Source: Hyphomicrobiales bacterium | Lineage (GTDB): Bacteria > Pseudomonadota > Alphaproteobacteria > Rhodospirillales > JACKKN01 | DNA length: 64,000 nucleotides | Reading direction: 5' to 3' | Assembly (NCBI GenBank): GCA_024236415.1 | Contig: JACKKN010000005.1 | Location: forward strand, 248,001 to 312,000 | Part shown: positions 26,629-35,766 of the stretch, one piece after another | Layout: every line of letters begins with the position of its first letter | Position numbering within the stretch: the stretch's first letter is position 1 | Program-made: the position numbers and the translations under genes | Notes under the pieces: generated by a model | The model's database searches: none | The model's input: only the letters and a program-made list of their open reading frames with translations | Told to the model about the DNA's origin: nothing

Positions 26629-27166
26629 GATCACCGCCTACGAGCCCGCCGGCGCCGGCCCGGTGCGGCGGCTGCGCTCGCCCTTCACCATCCGCCAGTG
26701 GTCGGTGCGCCACGCCCGGTTCCTGGAGCGCCTGTACACCTTCTTCGCCGACATCCTGCTGGGCCTGCACCCCCTGTGGCGGGCGCTGGGCTACGGCCGG
26801 GTGGAACGGCCGGTGAAGTCCGTCGAGCAGGTGGTGAAGGGGTTCCTGTTCGACTGCCGCATGTGCGGCCAGTGCGTGCTGAGCGACACCGGCATGTCCT
26901 GCCCCATGAACTGCCCCAAGGGCCTGCGCAACGGCCCCTGCGGCGGCGTGCGCGCCAACGGCAACTGCGAGGTCGAGCCGGACATGCCCTGCGTCTGGGT
27001 CGAGGCCTGGTCGGGCAGCCGCCAGATGGCCGGCGGCGACCACATCCAGAACGTGCAGCCGCCCCTGCGCCAGAGCCTGCGCGGCACCTCGTCCTGGCTG
27101 CGCGCCACGGCCGAGCGGGCGGCCCGGGAAGAGGCCGCGCGCGCCGGCGGGGCCGACGCGCCATGA
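26621..27166 (+). CDS. MetV-like methylenetetrahydrofolate reductase C-terminal domain protein
   Basis: 181 residues from a TTG start that lies 5 nt before the upstream TAG; GGAGA is 6-7 nt upstream. The Cys pattern FDCRMCGQCVLSDTGMSC, then P-M-N-C-P-K-G-L-R-N-G-P-C-G-G, gives eight cysteines (79, 82, 85, 94, 98, 107, 116, 124), matching the domain known as MTHFR_C, the MetV subunit of acetogen MetVF reductases. It probably binds Fe-S or zinc and passes electrons to or from MetF. It is translationally coupled to the MetF-like gene by an ATGA overlap. Confidence 0.85.
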   Translation: MPRITAYEPAGAGPVRRLRSPFTIRQWSVRHARFLERLYTFFADILLGLHPLWRALGYGRVERPVKSVEQVVKGFLFDCRMCGQCVLSDTGMSCPMNCPKGLRNGPCGGVRANGNCEVEPDMPCVWVEAWSGSRQMAGGDHIQNVQPPLRQSLRGTSSWLRATAERAAREEAARAGGADAP

Positions 27167-28203
27167 GCCGGATCGTCCCCTACGACCCCTCGGCGCCGCT
27201 GCCGCGCAAGCCCGGGCACACCTCGCGCGGGCGGCTGGAGCGGGTGCTGCGCCGCGGCGAGTTCGCCGTCACCGCCGAGCTGAACCCCCCCGATTCCGCC
27301 GACCCCGAGGACGTGTACGAGCGCGCCGCCGTGTTCGAGGGCTGGGTCGACGGCATCAACGCCACCGACGGCTCGGGCGCCAACTGCCACATGTCGTCCA
27401 TGGGCATCTGCGCCCTGCTCAGCCGCATCGGTTTCGCCACCGTGATGCAGATCTCGTGCCGCGACCACAACCGCATCGCCATCCAGGGCAACGTCCTGGG
27501 CGGCGCCGCCATGGGGGTGGCCAACTTCCTGTGCCTGACCGGCGACGGGGTCCAGGCCGGCGACCAACCCGACGCCAAGCCGGTGTTCGACCTGGACTCG
27601 ATCTCGCTGCTGAACACCCTGCGCACCATGCGCGACGAAAGCCGCTTCCTGTCCGGTCGCAAGATCACCACGCCGCCGCAGATCTTCATCGGCGGCGCCA
27701 TCAACCCGTTCGCGCCGCCCTACGACTACCGGCCCCTGCGCCTGGCCAAGAAGATCGCCGCCGGGGCCCAGTTCGTGCAGTCCCAGTACTGCTATGACAT
27801 CCCCATGCTGGAACGCTACATGGACCGGGTGCGCGACCTGGGCCTGCACCGGCAGTGCTACATCCTGATCGGGGTCGGGCCCCTGGCCTCGGCGCGGGCG
27901 GCACGGTGGATCCGCTCCAACGTGCCGGGGGTGCACATCCCCGACCCCATCATCGAGCGCCTGGAGGGGGCGACGGACCAGAAGCGCGAGGGCAAGCGGA
28001 TCTGCATCGACCTGATCCAGCAGATCCGCGAGATCGAGGGCATCGCCGGGGTGCACATGATGGCCTACCGCCAGGAGGAGCTGGTGGCCGAGATCGTCCA
28101 CGACTCGGGCATCCTGAAGGGCCGCCAGCCGTGGCACCGGGGCATGGACACGGACCCGGAAACGGCGCTGGAGGAGGTGCTGGAGGAGGTCCAGTCCACC
28201 TGA
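27163..28203 (+). CDS. Methylenetetrahydrofolate reductase, MetF-like
   Basis: 346 residues. EFAVTAELNPPDSADPEDVY is the usual first strand; N-A-T-D-G, then M-Q-I-S-C-R-D-H-N-R and NFLCLTGDGVQAGDQPDAKP with F-D-L-D-S-I are family motifs of the FAD barrel. It interconverts 5,10-methylene-THF and 5-methyl-THF. With a MetV-like partner and a methyl-THF-forming system beside it, the enzyme may run in the oxidative direction here, feeding methyl groups into the C1 pool. The start overlaps the MetV-like stop (ATGA). Confidence 0.92.
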   Translation: MSRIVPYDPSAPLPRKPGHTSRGRLERVLRRGEFAVTAELNPPDSADPEDVYERAAVFEGWVDGINATDGSGANCHMSSMGICALLSRIGFATVMQISCRDHNRIAIQGNVLGGAAMGVANFLCLTGDGVQAGDQPDAKPVFDLDSISLLNTLRTMRDESRFLSGRKITTPPQIFIGGAINPFAPPYDYRPLRLAKKIAAGAQFVQSQYCYDIPMLERYMDRVRDLGLHRQCYILIGVGPLASARAARWIRSNVPGVHIPDPIIERLEGATDQKREGKRICIDLIQQIREIEGIAGVHMMAYRQEELVAEIVHDSGILKGRQPWHRGMDTDPETALEEVLEEVQST

Positions 28204-28318
28204 CCCGGGCGGGCCGGGCCGCCGCCGCAACGGGCGGCGTCGCTTTTCGGCTAGACCGGGGCCGGCACTGTGCCTACAACGCCCGGACCGTCACCCGGCA
28301 AGGAAGGGGGAAAAGGCC

Positions 28319-29257
28319 ATGACCGACACCGTCCTCAGCTCCGCCACCCGCGAGGTGGTGATCGGATTCGACCGACCCTTCGTCATCATCGGCGAGCGCA
28401 TCAACCCCACCGGGCGCAAGCTGCTGGCCGCCGAGATGGCCGCCGGCGACTACAGCCGGGTCGAGGCCGACACCCTGGCCCAGATCGCCGCCGGGGCCCA
28501 GATGCTGGACGTCAACGCCGGCATTCCGCTGGCCGACGAGCCGCGCATCCTGGCCGAGACCGTGCAGCTTGTGCAGTCCCTGACCGACGCGCCCCTGTCC
28601 ATCGACTCGTCCATCGTCGAGGCCCTGGAGGCCGGCCTGGAGGTGTACAAGGGCAAGCCGCTGGTGAACTCGGTGACCGGCGAGGAGGAGCGGCTGGAGG
28701 TGGTGCTGCCCCTGGTCAAGAAATACGGCGCCGCGGTGGTGGCCATCTCCAACGACGAGACCGGCATCTCCGAGGACCCCAACGTGCGCTTCGAGGTGGC
28801 GAAGAAGATCGTCGAGCGGGCCGCCGATTTCGGCATCGACCGCGCCGACGTGGTGGTGGACCCCCTGATCATGCCCGTCGGCGCGCTGGAAGGCGCCGGG
28901 CGCCAGGCCCTGCACCTGATCCGCCGCCTGCGCGAGGAGTTGCAGGTGAACACCACCTGCGGCGCGTCCAACGCGTCGTTCGGCCTGCCCAACCGGCACG
29001 GCCTGAACTCGGCCTTCCTGTCCATGGCCATCGGCGCCGGCATGACATCGGCCATCGCCAACCCCCTGCACGAGCCCGAGATGGCCGGCGTCATGGGCGC
29101 CGACGTGATCATGGGCCACGACCCCAACTGCGCGCGCTGGATCCGCCGCTTCCGCGACCCCGAGGGCGGCGCCGGGGCCGGTGGCGCCGGCGGCGGCGAG
29201 CGGCGCCGGCGCGGCGGCCGCGAGGGCCGGCGCCGGGGCGGAGCCGAGGTTGGCTGA
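28319..29257 (+). CDS. Pterin-binding methyltransferase (corrinoid:THF methyltransferase type)
   Basis: 312 residues. F-V-I-I-G-E-R-I-N-P-T-G-R-K opens the TIM barrel, followed by AQMLDVNAGIPLADE, S-I-D-S-S, N-S-V-T-G-E-E and N-D-E-T-G-I, the arrangement of AcsE/MtrH/MtvC-like enzymes that move methyl between corrinoid and tetrahydrofolate. It is too specialised for folate-synthesis DHPS. The last ~30 residues are a Gly/Arg-rich tail not typical of the family. AAGGAAGGGGG precedes the ATG after a 115-bp gap, so a separate promoter is possible. It overlaps the next gene by 8 nt. Confidence 0.9.
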   Translation: MTDTVLSSATREVVIGFDRPFVIIGERINPTGRKLLAAEMAAGDYSRVEADTLAQIAAGAQMLDVNAGIPLADEPRILAETVQLVQSLTDAPLSIDSSIVEALEAGLEVYKGKPLVNSVTGEEERLEVVLPLVKKYGAAVVAISNDETGISEDPNVRFEVAKKIVERAADFGIDRADVVVDPLIMPVGALEGAGRQALHLIRRLREELQVNTTCGASNASFGLPNRHGLNSAFLSMAIGAGMTSAIANPLHEPEMAGVMGADVIMGHDPNCARWIRRFRDPEGGAGAGGAGGGERRRRGGREGRRRGGAEVG

Positions 29258-31265
29258 CGACGGCGTCGATATCGTCTTCACCCCGTCGGGGCGGCGCGGG
29301 CGGGTGGCCCGCGGCACCTCGGTCCTGGACGCGGCGCGGGCGCTGGGCGTGGACGTGGACTCGGTCTGCGGCGGGCGCGGCATCTGCGGCCGCTGCCAGG
29401 TGCACCTGGCCGAGGGCGACTTCCCCCAGATGGGCATCGTCAGCGGCCCCGCCAGCCTGGACCCCCTGACCGAACCCGAGGCCCGCTTCGACGCGCGCCG
29501 CGGCCTGAAGCCGGGCCGTCGCCTGGGCTGCCACGCGCGCCTGCGGGGCGACGCGGTGGTCGACGTGCCGCCCGAGAGCCAGGTCCACAAGCAGGTGGTG
29601 CGCAAGCGCGCCGACGCCCGCCCGGTGGAGATGGACCCGGCCATCCGCCTGCATTACGTCGAGGTGGAAAAGCCCGACATGCACCGCCCCAGCGGCGACT
29701 TCGAGCGCCTGGCCCAGGCCCTGTCCGGGCAGTGGGGCCTGGACGACCTGGCCGAGATCGACATCCGGTCCCTGCACCGCCTGCAGGCAGTGCTGCGCCA
29801 GGGCGACTGGAAGGTCACCGTGGCCGTGCACCGGGGCGTGCGCATCACCAAGGTCTGGCCCGGGTTCCACGACCGCGCCTATGGCATCGCCTGCGACGTG
29901 GGCTCGACCACCATCGCCGCGCACCTGTGCGACCTGTCCACCGGCGAGGTGCTGGCGTCGGACGGGATCATGAACCCGCAGATCCGCTTCGGCGAGGACC
30001 TGATGAGCCGGGTCAGCTACGTGATGATGAACCCGGGCGGCGAGGCCGAGCTGACCGCCGCCGTGCGCGGCGCCGTGGACGGCCTGGCCCGCGCCGTGTA
30101 CGACCAGGCGGGGGTGGACGGCGGCGACGTCCTGAACCTGACCCTGGTGGGCAACCCCATCATGCACCACCTGCTGCTGGGCCTGGACCCGACCGAGCTG
30201 GGCCAGGCGCCCTTCGCCCTGGCCACCAATGCCGCCCTGACCCTGTGGGCCACCGAGCTGGACCTGGAGAACGTCCATCCCGACGCCCGGGTCTACGTCC
30301 TGCCCTGCATTGCCGGCCACGTGGGCGCCGACACCGCCGGGGTGGTCCTGTCCGAGGGGCCGCACCTGGCCGACGAGCTGACCCTGATCGTCGACGTGGG
30401 CACCAACGCCGAGATCGTACTGGGCAACCGCGACCGCCTGCTGGCCGCCTCCTCGCCCACCGGCCCGGCCTTCGAGGGGGCGCAGATCAGTTGCGGCCAG
30501 CGCGCCGCGCCCGGCGCCATCGAGCGGTTCCGCATCGACCGTGCCACCCTGGAGCCGCGGTTCAAGGTCATCGGCTGCGACCTGTGGTCGGACGACCCCG
30601 GGTTCGACGCCGCCGTGGCGGCGACCGGGGTCACCGGCATCTGCGGCTCGGGCATCATCGAGGCCCTGGCCGAGATGTTCCTGGCCGGGGTGATGACCGC
30701 CGACGGGGTCATCGACGGCGCCGCGGCGGCGCGCACCGCCCGCGTGCAGGCCGACGGGCGCACCTACAGCTACGTGGTGCGCGAGGGCGGCGGCATCGAC
30801 ATCCGCATCACCCAGAACGACGTGCGCGCCATCCAGCTGGCCAAGGCGGCGCTGTACGCCGGCGCCCGCCTGCTGATGGACACCCTGGGGGTGGACGAGG
30901 TGCAGCGCATCGTCCTGGCCGGGGCCTTCGGCAGCCACATCGACCCCACCTACGCCCTGGTCCTGGGCATGGTTCCCGACTGCCCGCCGGACAAGGTGAC
31001 CTCGGCCGGCAACGCCGCCGGCGCCGGGGCCCGCATCGCCCTGCTGAACCAGGGCGCGCGGCAGGAGATCGAGCGCGTGGTGCGCACCATCGAGAAGGTG
31101 GAGACGGCGGTGGAGCCCCGGTTTCAGGAGCACTTCGTGCAGGCCATGGCCTTCCCCCACAAGACCGCGCCGTACCCGCACCTGGCGGCGGCCGTGGACC
31201 TGCCGCAACCGCGCCCGCCCGGCGGCGACGACGGCCCGCGCCGGCGACGCCGGCGGCGGGACTGA
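29250..31265 (+). CDS. Corrinoid activation protein: 2Fe-2S ferredoxin plus ASKHA (DUF4445) domain
   Basis: 671 residues from a TTG that begins 5 nt before the upstream TGA. The N-terminal ferredoxin domain has DSVCGGRGICGRCQVHLAEG (C-x5-C-x2-C) and a later L-G-C-H-A-R Cys. The ASKHA part shows IACDVGSTTIAAHLCDLSTG, N-P-Q-I-R-F-G-E-D-L-M-S-R, LIVDVGTNAEIVLGN, G-I-C-G-S-G-I-I-E and VLAGAFGSHID. RACo-like proteins use ATP and low-potential electrons to rescue Co(II) corrinoid to Co(I). The Pro/Arg-rich C-terminus is extra. Last enzyme gene of the operon. Confidence 0.93.
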   Translation: MADDGVDIVFTPSGRRGRVARGTSVLDAARALGVDVDSVCGGRGICGRCQVHLAEGDFPQMGIVSGPASLDPLTEPEARFDARRGLKPGRRLGCHARLRGDAVVDVPPESQVHKQVVRKRADARPVEMDPAIRLHYVEVEKPDMHRPSGDFERLAQALSGQWGLDDLAEIDIRSLHRLQAVLRQGDWKVTVAVHRGVRITKVWPGFHDRAYGIACDVGSTTIAAHLCDLSTGEVLASDGIMNPQIRFGEDLMSRVSYVMMNPGGEAELTAAVRGAVDGLARAVYDQAGVDGGDVLNLTLVGNPIMHHLLLGLDPTELGQAPFALATNAALTLWATELDLENVHPDARVYVLPCIAGHVGADTAGVVLSEGPHLADELTLIVDVGTNAEIVLGNRDRLLAASSPTGPAFEGAQISCGQRAAPGAIERFRIDRATLEPRFKVIGCDLWSDDPGFDAAVAATGVTGICGSGIIEALAEMFLAGVMTADGVIDGAAAARTARVQADGRTYSYVVREGGGIDIRITQNDVRAIQLAKAALYAGARLLMDTLGVDEVQRIVLAGAFGSHIDPTYALVLGMVPDCPPDKVTSAGNAAGAGARIALLNQGARQEIERVVRTIEKVETAVEPRFQEHFVQAMAFPHKTAPYPHLAAAVDLPQPRPPGGDDGPRRRRRRRD

Positions 31266-31321
31266 CCGGGCCCGCGTCCGGCCTTGCCCGCCGGGCGGAA
31301 TTCGCGCAAGCTCCGCCCCCC

Positions 31322-32107
31322 ATGATCGTCGAAATCCTGTCCAAGGTCCTGGCCACCGGGACCATCGTGCTGGCCCTGTCGCTGGTGGCTGAGCGCCTGA
31401 GCACGCGCCTGGCCGGGCTGGTCAGCGGCGCGCCGCTGGGCACCCTGCTGGTGTTCTCGTTCCTGGCCCTGACCAAGGACGGCGACTTCATCGCCGCCAC
31501 CGTGCCGCACGGCCTGGCGGCGCTGCTGGGCACCCTGGCCTTCACCTTCGGCTACCACCTGGGCATCGGCGCCGGCGGGCGGCTGGAACTGCCGGCGGCG
31601 ACGCTGTGCGGCCTGGCCGGGTACGCCGCCGTGGCCCTGGCGTTCGAGCCGGTGGACATCTCCATGCCCGTGGCCCTGGCCCTGGCCCTGGCCGGGATCG
31701 CCGTCACCACCCGGCTGTTCCGGCGCATCGAGACCGTCGCCGTGCTGCGCGCGGTGCGCCTGACGCCCTGGGTCTTGACCCTGCGCGCCGGGCTGGCGGC
31801 GGTGGTCGTGGTGGCGGTCATCGCCGTCGCCGAATGGGGCGGCACGGCGGTGACCGGGGTGCTGCTGGGTTTCCCTATGACCCTGTGGCCCACCTACCTG
31901 ATCGTGCACGCCACCTACGGCCGCGGGCCGGTGCGCACCATGATCCGCAACTTCCCCCTGGGCCTGGGCGGGCTGGTGACCTTCCTGGTGGTGGTCTACT
32001 TCACGGCGCCGGATCTGGGGCCCTACCCCGCCATCGGGCTTGGCCTGGCGGCGGCGCTGGCCTACCTGGCGCTGCTGTCCAAGCTGACCCAGCGGCGGCC
32101 CGGCTAG
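31322..32107 (+). CDS. Polytopic inner-membrane protein of unknown function
   Basis: 261 residues with about eight hydrophobic segments (for example ATGTIVLALSLVAERL and VAVLRAVR...VVVVAVIAVAEW). No family is recognised with confidence. It repeats the pattern G-x-P-x-T-L-x-V/P twice (SGAPLGTLLVFSFLAL and LGFPMTLWPTYLIVHA), suggesting an internal duplication of two four-helix halves, as in small transporters. It lies 56 bp after the activator gene and may be a transporter for the cluster's substrate, but this is only positional. Its stop overlaps the regulator's stop by 4 nt, tail to tail. Confidence 0.7.
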   Translation: MIVEILSKVLATGTIVLALSLVAERLSTRLAGLVSGAPLGTLLVFSFLALTKDGDFIAATVPHGLAALLGTLAFTFGYHLGIGAGGRLELPAATLCGLAGYAAVALAFEPVDISMPVALALALAGIAVTTRLFRRIETVAVLRAVRLTPWVLTLRAGLAAVVVVAVIAVAEWGGTAVTGVLLGFPMTLWPTYLIVHATYGRGPVRTMIRNFPLGLGGLVTFLVVVYFTAPDLGPYPAIGLGLAAALAYLALLSKLTQRRPG

Positions 32108-33072
32108 CGGACCTGGCGGCGGTCCTCGCTGGGGGTGTGGCCGAAGTGCTCGCGGTAGCACTTGGAGAAGTGGGACGCGGACACGAAGCCGCAGGCGAGC
32201 GCCACGCTGAGGATCGGCAGGCTGGTCTGCGACAGCAGGAAGCGGGCCCGATCGAGGCGCAGTTTCAGGTAGTAGCGCGCCGGCGCCTTGTACAGGTACT
32301 TGCGGAACAGGCGCTCCAGTTGCCGGGTCGACAGGCCGACCCCCTCGGCCAGATCGCCGCAGGACAGCGGCGCCTCCAGGTTCTCCTCCATGCGCGAGAT
32401 CACCGCCAGCAGCTTGGGGTGCGAGACGCCCAGGCGCGCGCGCAGGGCCATGCGCTGGCCCTCGGTGCCCTCCCGGATCCGATGGTGGATCATCATGTCC
32501 GCCACCTCGGCGGCCAGGTCGTGGCCGTTCTGCATGGCGATCAGCGACAGCATCATGTCCAGCGCCGCGGTACCGCCGGCGCAGGTGAAGCGGTTGCGGT
32601 CGATCTCGTACAGCTCGGCGGTGGCGTCGATGTCGGGGAATTCCTCCTGGAAGCCGGCCAGGTTCTCCCAGTGGATGGTGCAGCGGTAGCCGTCCAGCAG
32701 CCCGGCCCGGGCCAGCACGTAGGACCCGGTGCACAGCGCGCCGATGCTGGCCCCGTGGGTGGCCAGCCGGCGCAGGCGCGACAGCAGGGCCTTGGGCACC
32801 TGGTCCTGGACGTTGACCCCGGCGCAGACCACCACCGCCGGCAGGGCGTCCAGGTCCGCGAGCGCGCCGTTCACCACCACCTGGATGCCGTTGCTGGCCG
32901 GCACCGGGCCGCCGTCCAGGGAGAAGGCGGGCCAGTCGTAGATGCGCGCGCCCTTGATGCGGTTGGCCAGGCGCAGGCACTCGACGGCCGAGGTATGGGC
33001 GATCATGGAGAATTCGGGAACCAGGAAGAACCCGATGCGGTGCGTCGCAACGTCGTTGACGATCCTGTTCAT
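32104..33072 (-). CDS. GlxA-family transcriptional activator, GbdR-like
   Basis: 322 residues. The N-terminal DJ-1/PfpI-like domain (RIGFFLVPEFSMIAHTSAVE, GASIGALCTGSYVLARAGLL) is followed by an AraC-type double HTH (LSCGDLAEGVGLSTRQLERL, then ACGFVSASHFSKCYREHFG and T-P-S-E-D-R-R). This architecture includes GbdR, CdhR and ArgR, which sense glycine betaine/dimethylglycine, carnitine or arginine. Its location at the end of a betaine-type methyltransferase cluster supports a GbdR-like role. The start is ATG 33072. Target sites in the window were not identified. Confidence 0.85.
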   Translation of the reverse strand: MNRIVNDVATHRIGFFLVPEFSMIAHTSAVECLRLANRIKGARIYDWPAFSLDGGPVPASNGIQVVVNGALADLDALPAVVVCAGVNVQDQVPKALLSRLRRLATHGASIGALCTGSYVLARAGLLDGYRCTIHWENLAGFQEEFPDIDATAELYEIDRNRFTCAGGTAALDMMLSLIAMQNGHDLAAEVADMMIHHRIREGTEGQRMALRARLGVSHPKLLAVISRMEENLEAPLSCGDLAEGVGLSTRQLERLFRKYLYKAPARYYLKLRLDRARFLLSQTSLPILSVALACGFVSASHFSKCYREHFGHTPSEDRRQVR

Positions 33073-33160
33073 GACCCCGCCGCCCGCTCCCACGGATCCA
33101 GGGTTGCGCCTCAGCGACTTAACCGCGAAGGGTTGGACCTGTCAAACACGGCGTGCGGAC

Positions 33161-34138
33161 TCAGCCGGGGTCGTGTCCTGAACCGGGGTCGGCGACGGCC
33201 AGGCGCGCCGCCCGGCGCGCGGCCTCGGCGTAGTCCATCTCGCCGCGCAGCACGGCCTCGCACAGGGCGTCCACGGCCTCGCCGCGCAGGCCCTGGACCC
33301 CGGCGCGCACCTGTTCGGCCGCCGTGGCCGCCAGCAGCTTGTGCATGCGCCCCCGGGCGGCGTGGACCCGCGCCGCCGCCGGCAGGCGGGCGAAGTGCTC
33401 GGCCGCCTTGGCCACCAGATCGGCCGTGCCGTCGCCGGTGGTGGCGACGGTGCGCATGACCGGCACCTCCCAGCCGTCGCGCCGGCGCGCGCGCATGGCG
33501 TCGCGCAACTGCCGCTCGGTGCGGTCGGCCAGCGGCATGTCGGCCTTGTTGACCACCAGGATGTCGGCGATCTCCAGAATGCCGGCCTTGACCGCCTGAA
33601 TCTCGTCGCCCAGGCCCGGGGCGCAGACCACGACCACGGTCTGGGCGATCTCCATGATCTCGACCTCGGACTGGCCGGTGCCCACGGTCTCGACGATGAT
33701 GGCGTCCATGCCGGCGGCGTCCATCACGTCCACCACCCGCGCCGCCGCCCGCGACAGGCCGCCCAGGTGCCCGCGCGAGGCCAGCGAGCGGACGAACACG
33801 CCGTCGTCGTTGCCGTGCTCGGACATGCGGATGCGGTCGCCCAGGATGGCGCCGCCGCTGAACGGGCTGGACGGGTCCACCGCCACCACGCCGACCTTCC
33901 TGTCCTGGCCGCGCAGTTCGCGCACCACGGCGTTGACCAGGGTCGACTTGCCGGCCCCGGGGGCCCCGGTGATGCCGATCAGCTGCGCCCGCCCGACCTG
34001 GCCATAGATGGTCTGCAGCACGGCGGCGGCGTCGGCGCGGTCGTTCTCCACCGCCGTGATGGCCCGGGCCAGGGCGACCCGGTTGCCGGACAGCAGGTTG
34101 TCCCGGTAGTAGTCGGCGTTGCGGGCCTGTGCCGCCAT
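33161..34138 (-). CDS. meaB: MeaB-family G3E GTPase, chaperone of B12 acyl-CoA mutase
   Basis: 325 residues. Walker A is IGITGAPGAGKSTLVNAVV, followed by VGVVAVDPSSPFSGGAILGD, I-R-M-S-E-H, RSLASRGHLGGLS, the switch V-E-T-V-G-T-G-Q-S-E and the base-specifying N-K-A-D. MeaB proteins gate cofactor loading and protect adenosylcobalamin mutases. It is the last gene of the unit that begins with the variant mutase at 37923, so its main client is probably that enzyme; it may also serve the canonical mutase at 8.5 kb. Confidence 0.94.
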   Translation of the reverse strand: MAAQARNADYYRDNLLSGNRVALARAITAVENDRADAAAVLQTIYGQVGRAQLIGITGAPGAGKSTLVNAVVRELRGQDRKVGVVAVDPSSPFSGGAILGDRIRMSEHGNDDGVFVRSLASRGHLGGLSRAAARVVDVMDAAGMDAIIVETVGTGQSEVEIMEIAQTVVVVCAPGLGDEIQAVKAGILEIADILVVNKADMPLADRTERQLRDAMRARRRDGWEVPVMRTVATTGDGTADLVAKAAEHFARLPAAARVHAARGRMHKLLAATAAEQVRAGVQGLRGEAVDALCEAVLRGEMDYAEAARRAARLAVADPGSGHDPG

Positions 34139-34169
34139 GTCGTCGTATCCCCCCTCGGGCGTTGGTGGT

Positions 34170-34775
34170 TCAGGCGCCGGGCCGTTCCAGCTGACGGCGC
34201 AGGTAGCCCAGGAACGTGCGGGCGATGCCGGCCGGCGGCTCGGCCCCGGGCCGGTACCAGGTGAAGGACCAGTTCATGGACCCCAGCAGCATCAGCCGCA
34301 GGTCGCGCCGGTCCACGTCCGGCGGCAGGTCCAGATCGTCCAGCAGGGTCGCGAAGATGCCCTCGTAGGCGTCGCGCATGCGGGTGATGCGGCCGCGCGT
34401 GGTGTCGGTTTCCCGCGGCAGCTCGCGCATGACGGCCTGGAAGAACACGCCGCCCTCCAGCAGCGCCGTCAGGTGGGCGATGCAGGCCGCCTCCAGGCGC
34501 TTCCACGGCCCGCTGACGCCGTCCAGCGCCCCGGTCACGGCCTCGGTAATGCGGCGCATGCCCTCCTCGTGGACGGCCACCAGCATCTCGGCCTTGGACG
34601 GGAAATGGTAGTAGATGGAGCCCGGCTGCATGCCGGCGTCGGACGCGATGTCGCGCATGGACGCGGCGGCGAAGCCCTGGTGCAGGAACCGCCGCGCCGC
34701 AGCCTCCAGCAGCTTCTCGCGGCGGTTGCCCTGCCGCTGTACCACTTTCCTCTCGGCCCGAAGTGCCTGCGCCAT
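34170..34775 (-). CDS. TetR-family regulator of the variant mutase locus
   Basis: 201 residues with an N-terminal HTH typical of TetR proteins: REKLLEAAARRFLHQGFAAA, S-M-R-D-I-A-S-D-A-G-M, QPGSIYYHFPSKAEMLVAV. The C-terminal ligand domain is unspecific. It lies inside the operon, 31 bp before meaB, and very probably binds the two CGAAC-N4-type palindromes at 37981-37994 and 38105-38118, controlling both the operon and the divergent thiolase. Acyl-CoA thioesters are common ligands for regulators in such contexts; that ligand is inference. Confidence 0.9.
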   Translation of the reverse strand: MAQALRAERKVVQRQGNRREKLLEAAARRFLHQGFAAASMRDIASDAGMQPGSIYYHFPSKAEMLVAVHEEGMRRITEAVTGALDGVSGPWKRLEAACIAHLTALLEGGVFFQAVMRELPRETDTTRGRITRMRDAYEGIFATLLDDLDLPPDVDRRDLRLMLLGSMNWSFTWYRPGAEPPAGIARTFLGYLRRQLERPGA

Positions 34776-34845
34776 GAAGGTCCTGTCCCTGGTCCGCTCC
34801 TGGGGGCGGGGTTTACGCCATCATCCGCCGGGGCGCAACGCCCGC

Positions 34846-35766
34846 CTACTTCTTCGCCGGCCTGGGCGGCCGCTCGGCGCCCAGGAAGTCGTACCAGCCG
34901 CCGCGGCTGCCGGGTTTCAGCTTGGGGTTGCCGCGGTAGCCGGCCAGGAACACCTTGCGCGCCAGAGGCGGGATGGCATAGCGCTCGCCGCAGGTTTCGA
35001 ACAGGTATTCCTGGGCGTGGTAGAAGGAATCGAAGCTGGCGGTGTCGTCCAGCAGCTCGAACACCCCCATGGGCCAGCCCAGGCCGGTCTTGCACATCTC
35101 ATCCACCTCGGCCGGGCCGGCGATGCCCAGCTCGACCAGCCGGATGGCTTCGGCCAGGAAGTTGTTGATGAAGCGGGTCATGAAGAACCCGGGCGCGTCC
35201 TTGACCACCACCGGCTTCTTGCCGATGGCCGCCAGGTAGGCCACCACCCGGTCGAGCGCCGCGGGGTCGGTCAGCTCGCTGCGCCCGACCTCGATCAGGG
35301 GCATGACGTTGGAGGGGTAGAACCAGTGGGTGCCCACCAGGCGCCCGGGGTTCTCCAGTTGCGCCGCCAGTTCGGAGATCATGATCGACGAGGTGTTGGA
35401 CGCGAACACGGCGTCGACGGCGGCGTGGTTTTCGGCCAGGCGCAGGGTCTCCTGCTTCAGGTCCACCACCTCGGGGATGGTCTCGAACACCAGGTCGGCG
35501 CCGTCCAGCCCGGCGGCATAGTCCGTGGTGCCCGACAGGCGGCCCTGGATCTCGGCCGCCTTGTCGGCGTCCAGGCGCCCCTTCTCCACCGCCCGCTTGA
35601 GGCCGAAGGGCCCGTTCTCGATCAGGTCCAGGCCGTGCTGCACCGTTTCGTCGCGGCGCGAGATGATGGTCACGTGGGCGCCGCTGCCCTGCAGGCAGGC
35701 CAGCGCGATGCCGTGCCCCATGAGCCCGCCGCCGCCCAAAATGGCGACGCGGCTGAAGCCGCTCAT
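34846..35766 (-). CDS. 3-hydroxyacyl-CoA dehydrogenase
   Basis: 306 residues. VAILGGGGLMGHGIALACLQ is the NAD-binding loop; SNTSSIMISELAAQLENPGR, then V-G-T-H-W-F-Y-P-S-N-V-M-P-L-I-E-V carries the catalytic His, and G-K-K-P-V-V-V-K-D-A-P-G-F the usual family segment. It is a short, monofunctional enzyme like 3-hydroxybutyryl-CoA dehydrogenase. It should oxidise the hydroxyacyl-CoA made by the mutase or a related step to a 3-ketoacyl-CoA, feeding the divergent thiolase. It overlaps the B12 subunit gene by 4 nt (ATGA). Confidence 0.92.
   Translation of the reverse strand: MSGFSRVAILGGGGLMGHGIALACLQGSGAHVTIISRRDETVQHGLDLIENGPFGLKRAVEKGRLDADKAAEIQGRLSGTTDYAAGLDGADLVFETIPEVVDLKQETLRLAENHAAVDAVFASNTSSIMISELAAQLENPGRLVGTHWFYPSNVMPLIEVGRSELTDPAALDRVVAYLAAIGKKPVVVKDAPGFFMTRFINNFLAEAIRLVELGIAGPAEVDEMCKTGLGWPMGVFELLDDTASFDSFYHAQEYLFETCGERYAIPPLARKVFLAGYRGNPKLKPGSRGGWYDFLGAERPPRPAKK

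Noticed and set aside
34170..34775. Assignment of the TetR regulator to a named subfamily such as PsrA or FadR
   Set aside because: Only the HTH is recognisable; the ligand domain gives no reliable subfamily signal by eye.
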